From NCBI GenBank assembly GCA_034189035.1, contig JAXHVA010000025.1, positions 1-48,768 of the forward strand: DNA of 48,768 bases. The letters run 5' to 3'. Under the pieces are notes generated by a model, which saw nothing but the letters and a program-made list of their open reading frames with translations, had not been told where the DNA came from and searched no databases. Below are positions 27,248-36,015 of this stretch, in pieces. The stretch is from JAUXFK01 sp034189035. GTDB taxonomy: Bacteria; Desulfobacterota; UBA8473. The position numbers and the translations under genes are program-made. Each line of letters begins with the position of its first letter. The first letter of the stretch is position 1.

Positions 27248-28357
27248 ATGACGATAATGGATTTTCAAAAGAAGTACAAAAACCGTCACGAAATTGCAAA
27301 ACAATGGAAAAAGGATGGCAAAAAGGTTTTTGGGTATTTTTGTGGATATGTTCCAGAAGAGTTAATCGATGCGGCGGGTATTATACCGGTACGAATATTG
27401 GGATCTCTGGATAAGGTTTCTTTAGTAGATTCACATATGCAGAGTTTTGTATGTGCGTTTGGCAGAAGTTGCCTTGATCAGGGCTTGAAAGGTACTTATG
27501 ATTATCTGGATGGGATTGTGACCTCAAAGACCTGTGATATAATGAGGAATATGCTCGGTCTCTGGTCAAGGAATATAGAAGTCCCTTTCACCTTTTACAT
27601 CGGTGCTCCGGCAAAGAGGACTGAAGCGGCAAGGGCATGTTTGATAGAGGAATTTAAACTTCTACGATCAAGACTGGAGGAATTCACTGGTAAGACGATA
27701 GATGACAGCTCCATAAACAAGTCAATAGAAACCTATAATCAGAGCCGCAAGCTGCTAAAAGAACTATACGAATTAAGAAAAGAAGACAATCCACCCCTTT
27801 CCGGCAGCGATTTCTATCACATTGTCAAGGCGGGTTTTGTAACCCCTAAAAAAGAATACAATGAGATGCTTTTGGAACTGAAGAACGAACTGACTTCTTC
27901 CGGGGTTTCTGATAGTAAGGGAGTACGCCTTTTAATCTCCGGTTCAACCTTCGAAGATGCGAATATACTCACAATGATAGAAGATTCAGGCGGAACAGTT
28001 GTATCTGATGATCTTTGCATTGGCAGCCGTTACTTCTGGGATCTTATAGAACCTGCTTCAGATCATCCCATAAGGGCCCTGGCAGATCGATACCAGATGA
28101 GGGTTACGTGTCCCTGTAAACATCCATCCAATGAAAGATTGGAAAGAATATTGGATGAGGTAAAAAAATACCGAGTCAAGGGGGTAATATCTATTGTACA
28201 GAAGTTCTGTGATACCCACCTGTTTGAATATCCTTATATGAAGGATTTACTTGAAAAGAACGATATACCGTTTCTCTATCTCGAAACAGAGGACAGGCTT
28301 GGTGAAGAGGGACAGTTTAAAACCAGGGTGCAAGCATTTTTAGAGATGTTACGATAG
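27248..28357 (+). CDS. Benzoyl-CoA reductase/2-hydroxyacyl-CoA dehydratase family subunit (BcrC/HgdB-like)
   Basis: This 369-residue protein fits the HgdB/BcrC family, whose paired subunits bind [4Fe-4S] or double-cubane clusters. They reduce aromatic rings or dehydrate 2-hydroxyacyl-CoA esters with very low-potential electrons. Recognisable elements are GYFCGYVPEELIDAAGIIPVRI near the N-terminus (candidate cluster Cys), CAFGRSCLDQG, SKTCD, the late KFCDTHLFEYPYMK and LYLETEDR. GAAAGGA precedes the ATG. It lies 98 bases after cdhB copy 2 and is paired with the next gene. The ASKHA ATPase activator needed by ATP-dependent members is not in the window. Confidence 0.85.
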   Translation: MTIMDFQKKYKNRHEIAKQWKKDGKKVFGYFCGYVPEELIDAAGIIPVRILGSLDKVSLVDSHMQSFVCAFGRSCLDQGLKGTYDYLDGIVTSKTCDIMRNMLGLWSRNIEVPFTFYIGAPAKRTEAARACLIEEFKLLRSRLEEFTGKTIDDSSINKSIETYNQSRKLLKELYELRKEDNPPLSGSDFYHIVKAGFVTPKKEYNEMLLELKNELTSSGVSDSKGVRLLISGSTFEDANILTMIEDSGGTVVSDDLCIGSRYFWDLIEPASDHPIRALADRYQMRVTCPCKHPSNERLERILDEVKKYRVKGVISIVQKFCDTHLFEYPYMKDLLEKNDIPFLYLETEDRLGEEGQFKTRVQAFLEMLR

Positions 28358-28419
28358 TATATAATACACAAAAAAGAGTGATGATGTTTTTTCAACTGCA
28401 AGGGAGAAAGGATTGAAAA

Positions 28420-29649
28420 ATGACTGAGAAAAAACCCGATAAAAAGAAGAGGTTAAAAACGGCTGAAAAACTGGGTGAATTGATGAAAGATTATTATACG
28501 GAATCTATGGTGATAAAATCACAGAAAAAACCCGTGGCATGGCTTACATCCGTTGCACCTGTTGAGATATGCTATGCAATGGATGTGTTTCCTGTCTATC
28601 CTGAGAACTATGCGACAATATGTGCAGCAAGGAAAATGTCAGCTGAATTCTGTGCAGCAGCGGAGGCAAAGGGGTATTCTACTGACCTTTGTAGTTATGC
28701 GCTCAACAATTTCGGGTCCATCTACCTGAACAAAGGACCATTTATGGGGCAAGGACTGCCAGAGCCTGATTTGCTCATTGCAACTGAACATGCATGTCTA
28801 TCAATGGCAAAATGGTGGGAAGCATTGAATCGGCATTTCGATGTTCCACTTTATGTTGCTGATGCTGCCCTCCCGGTTGGTCAGGAGATCGCTTCATACC
28901 AGGTGAAGTATTTTGCAGAACAGCTCGAAGAATTGGTGGAGTTTATTGAGAAACATACAGGAAATAAATTTGATATGGAAAAATTTAAACAGGTTTTGCA
29001 ATATTCGGATGAAGCCAGTTCTTTGTTTTTAGAAATAGCTGACTTTAGAAAGACTGTTCCTAGTCCAGTGAGTCCGATCGAGATGTTTACAAATATGTTT
29101 CCACTGGTTACCCTTGCAGGAAAGAAGGAAGCTGTCGATTTTTACAAGGAATTACGAGATGAGATAAAGGATCTTGCGGATAGAGGGGTTCCGGCTGTAC
29201 CCAATGAGAAATACCGTCTTATATGGGATCTTTTCCCTGTATGGTACAATCTCAAGTTATTCCCGTATATGGAAGAAAAGGGTGGGGTTGTCGTAGCCGA
29301 TGTCTATGCAACCGCTTTCGGTGGAAGCATCGATGTTTCCAGGCCATTTGAGGGTCTTGCTGAGAGATACGTCGGTAATCCTCTGCTTTCCTTTGGTATT
29401 GGCGAATATATTGAATTATATAAGCGAATCATTAAGGATTTTCATGTAGACGGTATTATCTTCCATTCAAATCGAAGTTGTCGTATGGCATCCATGGGAC
29501 AGTACGAGGTCAAACAGGGGATTTATAACGACCTTGGCGTTCCGGGCGTTGTCTTTGAAACGGATTTTGTTGACCCAAGGTCTTATTCTGATGAGCAGGT
29601 AAAGGATACCCTTGATTCTTTCTTTGAAATTTTAGAGACGAGGAAATAA
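28420..29649 (+). CDS. Benzoyl-CoA reductase/2-hydroxyacyl-CoA dehydratase family subunit (BcrB/HgdA-like)
   Basis: This 409-residue protein is the second subunit of the pair. It shows the family layout PVAWLTSVAPVEICYAMDVFPVYPENY (candidate cluster Cys in VEIC), STDLCSYALNNFG, ATEHACLSMAKWWE, a middle helical region, HSNRSCRMASMGQYE, and the conserved ending ETDFVDPRSYS. Residues after ENY suggest a BcrB rather than dehydratase-alpha relationship, but function cannot be fixed from sequence alone. AAAGGA lies upstream of the ATG; the gap to the preceding gene is 62 bases. A likely terminator follows 17 bases downstream. Confidence 0.85.
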   Translation: MTEKKPDKKKRLKTAEKLGELMKDYYTESMVIKSQKKPVAWLTSVAPVEICYAMDVFPVYPENYATICAARKMSAEFCAAAEAKGYSTDLCSYALNNFGSIYLNKGPFMGQGLPEPDLLIATEHACLSMAKWWEALNRHFDVPLYVADAALPVGQEIASYQVKYFAEQLEELVEFIEKHTGNKFDMEKFKQVLQYSDEASSLFLEIADFRKTVPSPVSPIEMFTNMFPLVTLAGKKEAVDFYKELRDEIKDLADRGVPAVPNEKYRLIWDLFPVWYNLKLFPYMEEKGGVVVADVYATAFGGSIDVSRPFEGLAERYVGNPLLSFGIGEYIELYKRIIKDFHVDGIIFHSNRSCRMASMGQYEVKQGIYNDLGVPGVVFETDFVDPRSYSDEQVKDTLDSFFEILETRK

Positions 29650-29666
29650 CTCTGATTATATATTAT

Positions 29667-29706
29667 AGGATTTGGAGTCTGATCTTCAAATCTGCCTCCA
29701 AATCCT
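29667..29706 (+). terminator. Putative terminator after the BcrB-like gene
   Basis: AGGATTTGGAG (29667-29677) and CTCCAAATCCT (29696-29706) form a perfect 11-bp stem around an 18-base loop, 17 bases after the stop codon. The T-run after it is weak (TATTACCCC), so termination may be partial. Confidence 0.55.
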
Positions 29707-29812
29707 TATTACCCCAGCTTTTTGTATCAAAAAAGGGCTTACTAATTTCTTCAATAGATATGCACCTATTATTATTTCAAAACCGTATCCTGCGGTTCTC
29801 TTCTTATGTACC

Positions 29813-30028
29813 TCACGAAAATCCACCTGAACTGCAGGACGGAGATGCTGGCACAGAGTCAAAAGATGGGCTATTGGATCCCCCTATAGAATTACAGCAC
29901 GATAGAATCCTTTCAGGTTGGGGTTCATTGCAAACAGGACATACCAGGTTTTCACTTCCCTCACCAATATTTTGTATCTTTTCAAAGATATGATTGCATT
30001 TCTTGCATCTGTATTCATAGATCGGCAT
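29813..30028 (-). CDS. FmdB-family zinc ribbon protein
   Basis: This 71-residue protein begins MPIYEYRCKKCNHIFE and continues with CPVC, the two CxxC knuckles of the FmdB zinc ribbon, followed by a Ser/Pro-rich tail. The family was named from a putative regulator near amidase and formamidase genes and is common near anaerobic catabolic operons. The molecular function is not established. The ATG at 30028 has GGGGAGGTG about 7 bases upstream. It is transcribed towards the BcrB-like gene. Confidence 0.85.
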   Translation of the reverse strand: MPIYEYRCKKCNHIFEKIQNIGEGSENLVCPVCNEPQPERILSCCNSIGGSNSPSFDSVPASPSCSSGGFS

Positions 30029-30106
30029 ATACTTTCACCTCCCCTAATTTTGTATGGATACCACTTATAACTGTTTTGCCAGATAGTATTGTGGATGGTC
30101 TTTCGC

Positions 30107-30670
30107 TTATTTCCCCTCTTTCATAAATTCACCAAAATTTTTATATATATACTCTAGGATAATCATCCCCTTGTTCGTTTTAACAGCAGTAGCCCTTAGA
30201 AGTATGGATTGAATATTGTCAGGCAAATTTGAACTTTCTTTTATATCCCAAAATGATTCCAGGAACCTTTCCTCTTTTAATAGGCCCATCATCCAATCTT
30301 TTGGTTCTTTCCACTTGCTTTTCGGCAATAGTATATCCTGTTTTTTGTGTTTACCATATCTTTCATTGAGCGCACTCTCTAAGGATTTAAATTTATCTTT
30401 TACTTCACTGCCATAACCATTCGTACGGATTTTTACACTCAATGCCCTTATTCTGCATAAACCGCTCCTATCCCCAACTATCACGATATAATCACTAAAA
30501 TTTTGATCCGGATTTGGAACCGTATGTAACCTGTATCTATTTGTTGAGATCTCTTCCATCCTGCCCAGCTCTTGTTTAGTCATCCCCATTGATAAGCCAA
30601 ATGGACCCGCATGCGCAGTATTAATAAAAGCAAAGGAAAAGATAAAGATTGAAAGCAGTAACCTTTTCAT
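30107..30670 (-). CDS. Secreted protein of unknown function
   Basis: This 187-residue protein has a clear signal peptide (MKRLL, a Phe/Ile-rich core, cleavage after NTAHA). The mature N-terminus GPFGLSMGMTKQELG resembles a motif seen in small periplasmic proteins of proteobacteria, where similar GxxxGMTxxEL segments recur. No catalytic residues are obvious. AAGGAG precedes the ATG. It lies 78 bases upstream of the FmdB gene on the same strand and may be co-transcribed with it. Confidence 0.65.
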   Translation of the reverse strand: MKRLLLSIFIFSFAFINTAHAGPFGLSMGMTKQELGRMEEISTNRYRLHTVPNPDQNFSDYIVIVGDRSGLCRIRALSVKIRTNGYGSEVKDKFKSLESALNERYGKHKKQDILLPKSKWKEPKDWMMGLLKEERFLESFWDIKESSNLPDNIQSILLRATAVKTNKGMIILEYIYKNFGEFMKEGK

Positions 30671-31074
30671 ACTATTTCTCCTTTTTAAATGAGTGTTCCC
30701 AAACGGGGGAAGCCCTTTTCGCAGTGACTGGAAGTTTTTTTCAAGGTATCACCCTTTTTTATTAGGGTAATTTCAGTAAAAATGATTCAATTCCATTTAT
30801 TTATAATATAAGAATAGGCCAGTGTAATGTCAAGAAAATTAAACCATTCCACTTTATCATTGGACAAAACAAAGATCGATTTAAATTATGATTATAACTT
30901 CTAGCTGCCACCGTTTCATTATTGATTTGGCACCCTTTGCTGTCCTCATTTATACTCACTAGGACGCTCAGGCAGCACATGCAATAAAATTTGACCATCG
31001 GTGAAGCCTGCTGATAGTTTTCTATTGCATAATGCTAAAATGATATTCCTAGAAAAGGTGATCAGGGAGGACAA
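30671..31074. other. Intergenic region
   Basis: About 400 bases between the secreted-protein gene and the acyl-CoA synthetase pseudogene. Apart from a 31-base element (31014-31044) shared with 35817-35847, no gene, RNA or terminator was recognised. Confidence 0.4.
31014..31044 (+). repeat. 31-base upstream element, copy A
   Basis: Starts ATAGTTTTCTATTGCATAAT and matches 35817-35847 at 27 of 31 positions. It lies 30 bases before the pseudogene start and could be a conserved promoter or operator. Confidence 0.55.
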
Positions 31075-32489
31075 ATGGGAAATGTATTAAGGGCTTTTCT
31101 CGAGCCTAAAAGTGTTGCTATAGTTGGGGGCTCAAGGAAGCCCAATAGACCCCCTTATCTTATTAATAAGAAAACCTGAAAGAGTTTGGTTTTGAAGGAG
31201 AGATCTATCCTGTTAATTCTCAAAGAGGCGAGATTCTCGGATTAAAGGTGTTGAAAAACATCCATGAACTCTCCAATAACATATATTTAGCAGTCTCAAT
31301 GGTTTCTGCAGATGATTCGATTGAATTTCTTGAGAGCTGTACAGCCAAAGGAATCAGAAACGTACTCTTGGTATCAGGCGGTTTTTCAGAATCCGGCGAG
31401 ATTGGGGCTAAACACATACAATAACCTTTTACTCCACTTCTATCCCCTTGAATAACTTAAAGAAGGGAAGAGTCTCATTTGTCGCTCAAAGCGGGCAATT
31501 CTGTTGCCCTGTTATTGAGTTTGGTACGGCATCAGTGCATCTTAGATTAGGAAATCCATAGATTTGGGAAACTGTTGTGATATAAACGAGGCTGAGGTTA
31601 TGGAATACCTGGAAGAAGATCCTGATACAAGGGTAAAATTGCCATATATATGGAGAGTATTCGTGCAGGGAGGCATTTTTTAGAGGTTTCGAAAAGGGTC
31701 ACTCAGAAAAAAACTCAGTAGTAATGAGGACTGGCAGGATAGAAGATGGATCAAAAACAGTAGCTTCCCACACCGGTGCCATAGCTGTGGATGATACAAT
31801 ATTCGATCTTGCCCTCGGGCAGGCTGGAATTTATAAGGTCAAAAGATCTAGATGAGTTTTTTGAACTTGCAAAGATATTTGAGTGTACACAGATTCCCAA
31901 AGGAGAGAGACTGGCTGTTGTAACTTACAGCGGCGAGATCGGGGCAATGGTAGCAGATGCATGTAGAGAATATGGATTGAAACTCGCTGAATTATCAAAG
32001 GATACTGTTGTCGAGAAGATCAGACCGACCCTTCCTCCATCTGTAAAGGTATCAAACCCCCTCTATAGTTTTGCTGTTGGGGTACCTTTTGACATAAACG
32101 TTGTGTATCGGATACCTTTCGAGGCTTTTATGGACGATCCAAATGTGGATATGGTTTTGCTATGTTTTATAATGGACAGGCTGGTTTGGCGTATAGATTT
32201 TGGCGATATATTGAACGATTTGAAGAGTATACAGATAAAACCTGTGGTTGCCTGGGCAGTCGGCAATGCAGATCTGGTGAGAGAATGAACCGAGAGACTC
32301 GAAGAGAGTGGGATCCCTGTATTTGGATCTCCAGAAAGGACAACCAGGGCTCTAGGTGCCCTATGGAAATATTACTTTTCCGTCTTAAAAGGCAAGGTTT
32401 CAGTGAAGATGAGCAATATTGTTCAAGGTAAAGAAATCGAAGGTTTTAACCGCCACGCAGAATATGCCAGCTCTGTGGAATCCCAATAG
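31075..32489 (+). pseudogene. Decayed NDP-forming acyl-CoA synthetase
   Basis: A strong ribosome site (GGGAGG, 31065-31070) and an ATG open a frame reading MGNVLRAFLEPKSVAIVGGS, the start of the ADP-forming acyl-CoA synthetase CoA-binding domain. That frame soon stops. The homology continues in other frames: GFEGEIYPVNSQRGEILGLK, later ASHTGAIAVDDTIFDLAL with the phospho-His, then SGEIGAMVADACREYGLKL to about 32288, and a tail in yet another frame ending at 32489. At least four frameshifts or stops break it. An intact relative lies at 34281-35726. Confidence 0.85.
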
Positions 32490-32568
32490 GGGTTTGCAAA
32501 GCGAAATTCCACAGGGCAAGCAGTAATGTATGGACATATTTCGAGGGTTAAAATCTGAGCTCAACAAA

Positions 32569-32593
32569 GAGATTGGGCAAAAGGGCCATTTAT
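32569..32593 (+). repeat. Short dispersed repeat, copy 3
   Basis: A 25-base element beginning GAGATTGGGCAAAAGG, with 23 of 25 matches to 27189-27213. It lies just downstream of the synthetase pseudogene. Confidence 0.6.
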
Positions 32594-32602
32594 AAAGAGA
32601 TA

Positions 32603-33106
32603 CTACTTATATGCATTCATAAACTCCTGTAGTTCGGCTGTATCTATATTTCCCAATTTGGCAAGGGTAGCGGGGCTTGGAATAACGTACTTGCACTCAC
32701 CTTCAGCCAGTAATACATCCTCGGAAGATTTGATAGATGCTGATACCCTCACGTATTTTCCGTTTTCTTCAATTATTCTTCCTTTGACGATAATCTCAGC
32801 ATTTGTGGGTACGGGTTTTATATATCGGACAGTCATCTCAGAGGTAAAACCAAGACGTCCTCCCATATGTGTTATGATAGTCCATCCGCACACCTCGTCA
32901 ATAAGTGTAGATATAATCCCACCATGTGTCAATCCTGTAAATCCGCACATCTCATCAGAAATGGTACATCTGGTAAGACAGTTATCCTTTGATATCCAGA
33001 ATCTAAGTCTCAAACCAATAGGATTGGTCTGTGAGCATCCAAAGCAATTTCCGTCCCAATATTTGGGAACTTCACGTAAACTGATCTCATGTTTTGTAAA
33101 ATCCAT
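32603..33106 (-). CDS. Hotdog-fold acyl-CoA thioesterase (PaaI-like)
   Basis: This 167-residue protein has the hotdog signature LTHGGIISTLIDEVCGW (about residues 59-75), with the Gly-Gly turn and acidic residue of the PaaI-type thioesterases, then VRYIKPVPTNAEIIVKGRI and ending strands. It would hydrolyse acyl- or aryl-CoA esters in the cytoplasm. The N-terminal CFGCSQTNPIGLRLRF motif is typical of this subgroup. The ATG at 33106 is preceded by AAAAGGAG. It lies downstream of greA on the same strand but across a hairpin terminator. Confidence 0.85.
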   Translation of the reverse strand: MDFTKHEISLREVPKYWDGNCFGCSQTNPIGLRLRFWISKDNCLTRCTISDEMCGFTGLTHGGIISTLIDEVCGWTIITHMGGRLGFTSEMTVRYIKPVPTNAEIIVKGRIIEENGKYVRVSASIKSSEDVLLAEGECKYVIPSPATLAKLGNIDTAELQEFMNAYK

Positions 33107-33140
33107 TTTAAAAACTCCTTTTCTAGCACACAGTTAAATA

Positions 33141-33160
33141 AGGGGTGCATAAGCACCCCT
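33141..33160 (-). terminator. Hairpin terminator after greA
   Basis: AGGGGTGC (33141-33148) and GCACCCCT (33153-33160) form a perfect 8-bp GC-rich stem with the loop ATAA. Read on the minus strand it follows greA by about 40 bases and is followed by TTATTT, consistent with an intrinsic terminator. Confidence 0.7.
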
Positions 33161-33200
33161 CTCTTTTCTGTTTGAAAGTTAGCGGGTCAGAATAAGAATA

Positions 33201-33680
33201 TTAAGTGTTCAGCATATCGTGCAGTGTAATAAACTCTTTGACTTCATATTCCATTTTTTTTGCAGGCAGGTTGATAATGATCTCATCTCCAACCTCTTTA
33301 TTCAACAGTACTTTTCCAACTGGTGAAGCTACGGAAATCTTCCCTTTTTTAGGATCGACTTCTTCGGGAGTGACAAGCTCATAACTCACTTCCTGGCCTG
33401 TATTCAGGTCTTCTAATAAGACCTTTGAACCAAAAGCAATCTTGTCCTTTGGCAAGTTTTCTATTTTTATTAAGGAGATAGCGTTTATCCTTTCATGGAT
33501 TTGCGCAATCCTTGCCTGAAGGAAGGTCTGCCTTTCCTTTGCAGCCTGGTATTCTGCATTTTCTCTCAAATCACCATGAGCGGCTGCCTTTCCGATCTCC
33601 TTCGGCAGTTCTATAACCAATTCCCTTTCCAGGTTTTTCAGCTCTTCTTCGAGCTGTTTTACAATGGGAAGTTTATGCAT
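33201..33680 (-). CDS. greA: Transcription elongation factor GreA
   Basis: This 159-residue protein matches GreA in length and layout: an N-terminal coiled coil with HGDLRENAEYQAAKERQ (the acidic Asp/Glu tip that restores backtracked RNA polymerase), then the C-terminal FKBP-like domain (FGSKVLLEDL, SVASPVGKVLLNKEVGD). It stimulates transcript cleavage in paused RNA polymerase. The ATG at 33680 has GAGGAGA about 6 bases upstream. GreA is a bacterial protein, which supports a bacterial host for the window. Confidence 0.93.
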   Translation of the reverse strand: MHKLPIVKQLEEELKNLERELVIELPKEIGKAAAHGDLRENAEYQAAKERQTFLQARIAQIHERINAISLIKIENLPKDKIAFGSKVLLEDLNTGQEVSYELVTPEEVDPKKGKISVASPVGKVLLNKEVGDEIIINLPAKKMEYEVKEFITLHDMLNT

Positions 33681-33912
33681 ATAATTTCTCCTCTAATGAT
33701 CTTATCAACGACTGAAATTGGTAAATACGTTGATTTAACAGTTTATTTTGCAGTTCAGCCATAACTGGGTGATAAGTGATTTTTCAAACAGACAAAACCA
33801 TCGCATCTCATTTTTCAAAATAACACATAAGTACGATGCGTTGCAAGGTCGAGATCGATTTTTTTTATATTTCGCTATCTTTTATGTTATATATAGAGGT
33901 AAGGATAAACTC

Positions 33913-34235
33913 TTGAAACTGAATTTCAAAGAGGCAAAGAAGGATTCTTAATAGATTACAAGACCAAGAGATAGATGAATTGATAGAACGGGTAAGTGAA
34001 AAAAGCAATTTCCCATTGGACTGGGTTCCTGTATATGCCTGTCTTGAAGATGTGTTTTTAAAAAGGAGTTTTTATATCACCCGATGACATTAAGGGGCTT
34101 CTCGATGAAAATAAGGCGTTAGATAGAGATTATGCACAAGTGTGGGGTAAAAAGAAGCTTTCTAATCGTGCAATCGCCCTTTTAGAAAATAATCGGATCC
34201 TTTGGTTTAAAAACGCATTACGATTGCCGAACTAA
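33913..34235 (+). pseudogene. Frameshifted small gene, unknown product
   Basis: A TTG start after GAGGTAAGGA opens a frame reading MKLNFKEAKKDS and then stops. A natural-looking sequence continues in other frames: IDELIERVSEKSNF, WVPVYACLEDVFLK, then PDDIKGLLDENKALDRDYAQ and ENNRILWFKNALRLPN to a stop at 34233-34235. Two frameshifts separate the three parts. Rejoined it would be about 105 residues. I do not recognise the family. Confidence 0.5.
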
Positions 34236-34280
34236 GAGAGTAGATGAAAAATATATGGCTAAGAAAAGGGAGTGAAAAGG

Positions 34281-35726
34281 CTAATCTTTAGAATTTTCGT
34301 AGTAATCTGCCATTTTACGCAAAGTATTTGCAGCTTGGCCGATGGTTGGAAAGACCGGGATTTGTGCTTCAACGAACCGGCTCTGTTGCTTTGCAATCAT
34401 TCTCCATCGCCAATCGTCAAATTCCTGAATTCCCAATAGCCCCCCATTGAGTATCACGACGACCGGTTTTTTCCTGTTTTGGGCCTCCTGTATTACCTGA
34501 TTCGCCTCTGGCTCGATAAACATATTGAGCGCATCCTTTCCAACCGGTGCATCAGTTGTCAGGTTGCAGACAATGATATCATACTCAGGACTGTCTGACA
34601 TCATTCTCAGCATATTGCCTGTCAGACCTGTGCCCCATGCACTCGGCGGTAACATCGAAACATCTACAGGGTTTCCTACCCAGTTCCACCACATCTCGGG
34701 GAGTTTCTCTTTTATTTCTTCTCGAATTCCCTTTGTAAGTGGAGGAAGGCTAAAACCAGCCGTCTCCCACCCATCGGCAGAGAGAACACTCTTCCCCCCT
34801 CCACCACCGACGACAGCAACTTTTCTGCCTGAAAATGGAGGAGAGAAATTAAGTCCAACGACAATGTCCATCATTTCTTCTAAACTTTGCGCATTAATTG
34901 CTCCAGTCTGTCTCAAGGCAGTATCCCATATGCGAACTGAACCGGCCAATGAACCGGTATGAGATGCCACGGATCTGGAACCGGCAATGCCCAAGCCGGC
35001 CTTCAGTAGCACGATGGGTTTCGAACGGGCACCTTCTTTCAGTAATGAAAAGAATCTCCGGCCGTCTTTTATCCCTTCAATATAAGCCCCTATAATCTTG
35101 GTTTCGCTATCCTGAAGGAAATACTCGAGATAATCACACTCATTTAAATCAAGGGCATTTCCATAACTGACAACCTTGCTGAAACGGATGCCTCTCAATG
35201 CAGAATTACGAATGAATTCACCGGATGCACCACCACTCTGGAGGAACATCCCAACAGACCCGCCTTCTTTGGGAAGGTCATACACAAACGATATACCTTC
35301 TTTTGGGTGATACAACCCCATACAGTTCGGGCCGATCATTCTCACGCCGACCTCTTTTGCCCGTTGTAGTATTTCCTGTTCAAGTCTTGCTGGTTCATCG
35401 AGCCCTGTCTCGCTAAAACGTCCAGTATAGAGGTGGATTCCTTTAACTCCCTTTTGAGGGCAGTCATTGAGCAGGTCAATAACTGCAGCTGCAGGAACAC
35501 AACAAATAATATAATCGACTTCATTGGGTATATCCTTCAATGAAGGATATGCCTTAATACCAAACACTTCCGAATGGCTGGCGGCTATCGGATAGATCTG
35601 CCCCCGAAAACCGTAATCCAATAGATGCTGAGCAAACCAGTTTCCTGGGGACATAGGACTTTGCGATGCACCTACAATAGCTATAGATCGGGGGTTGAAT
35701 ATAGTTTCGAGTTCGTTTACAGTCAT
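34281..35726 (-). CDS. Acyl-CoA synthetase (NDP-forming), alpha-type subunit
   Basis: This 481-residue protein has the CoA-binding Rossmann start NPRSIAIVGASQSP, MIGPNCMGLYHP, a succinyl-CoA-synthetase-like FLQSGGASGEF segment, and SVASHTGSLAGS with the His that is phosphorylated during the reaction. It corresponds to the alpha part of ADP-forming acetate/acyl-CoA synthetases, which make ATP from acyl-CoA. The ATP-grasp beta part is missing and not nearby. ATG at 35726 is chosen because AAAGGAG lies 7 bases upstream; an in-frame GTG at 35732 is too close to it. Confidence 0.87.
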   Translation of the reverse strand: MTVNELETIFNPRSIAIVGASQSPMSPGNWFAQHLLDYGFRGQIYPIAASHSEVFGIKAYPSLKDIPNEVDYIICCVPAAAVIDLLNDCPQKGVKGIHLYTGRFSETGLDEPARLEQEILQRAKEVGVRMIGPNCMGLYHPKEGISFVYDLPKEGGSVGMFLQSGGASGEFIRNSALRGIRFSKVVSYGNALDLNECDYLEYFLQDSETKIIGAYIEGIKDGRRFFSLLKEGARSKPIVLLKAGLGIAGSRSVASHTGSLAGSVRIWDTALRQTGAINAQSLEEMMDIVVGLNFSPPFSGRKVAVVGGGGGKSVLSADGWETAGFSLPPLTKGIREEIKEKLPEMWWNWVGNPVDVSMLPPSAWGTGLTGNMLRMMSDSPEYDIIVCNLTTDAPVGKDALNMFIEPEANQVIQEAQNRKKPVVVILNGGLLGIQEFDDWRWRMIAKQQSRFVEAQIPVFPTIGQAANTLRKMADYYENSKD

Positions 35727-35816
35727 TGACACTCTCCTTTAAGGTGTAGTGGCATCCCTAGTAAAAAAGAGGGGGGAGGGAAGCATTAAAATTTGAATGC
35801 TGCTTTTTACTTGCGT

Positions 35817-35847
35817 ATAGTTTTCTGTTTCATAACGCTAAAGTGAT
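35817..35847 (+). repeat. 31-base upstream element, copy B
   Basis: Starts ATAGTTTTCTGTTTCATAAC and matches 31014-31044 at 27 of 31 positions. It lies in the 289-base gap between the divergent synthetase and MFS genes. Confidence 0.55.
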
Positions 35848-36015
35848 GCTGCCAGTATAGAAAAAAGAGATATGTTTGTAAAGAAAAATCTATACACAAT
35901 AATTACGCCTTTAACGGGCTTATCAATATATAACCATTGGAGGTAAAATAATTTTGACAAAGAGTTTTTTTTTGTGTTAGGTTTTTATTATATTAATGTT
36001 GTGGAGGTTGTCTCT

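Noticed and set aside
10093..29649. Archaeal origin of the contig
   Set aside because: GreA, outer-membrane and LolA-like proteins and bacterial IS types flank the archaeal-like genes on the same contig.
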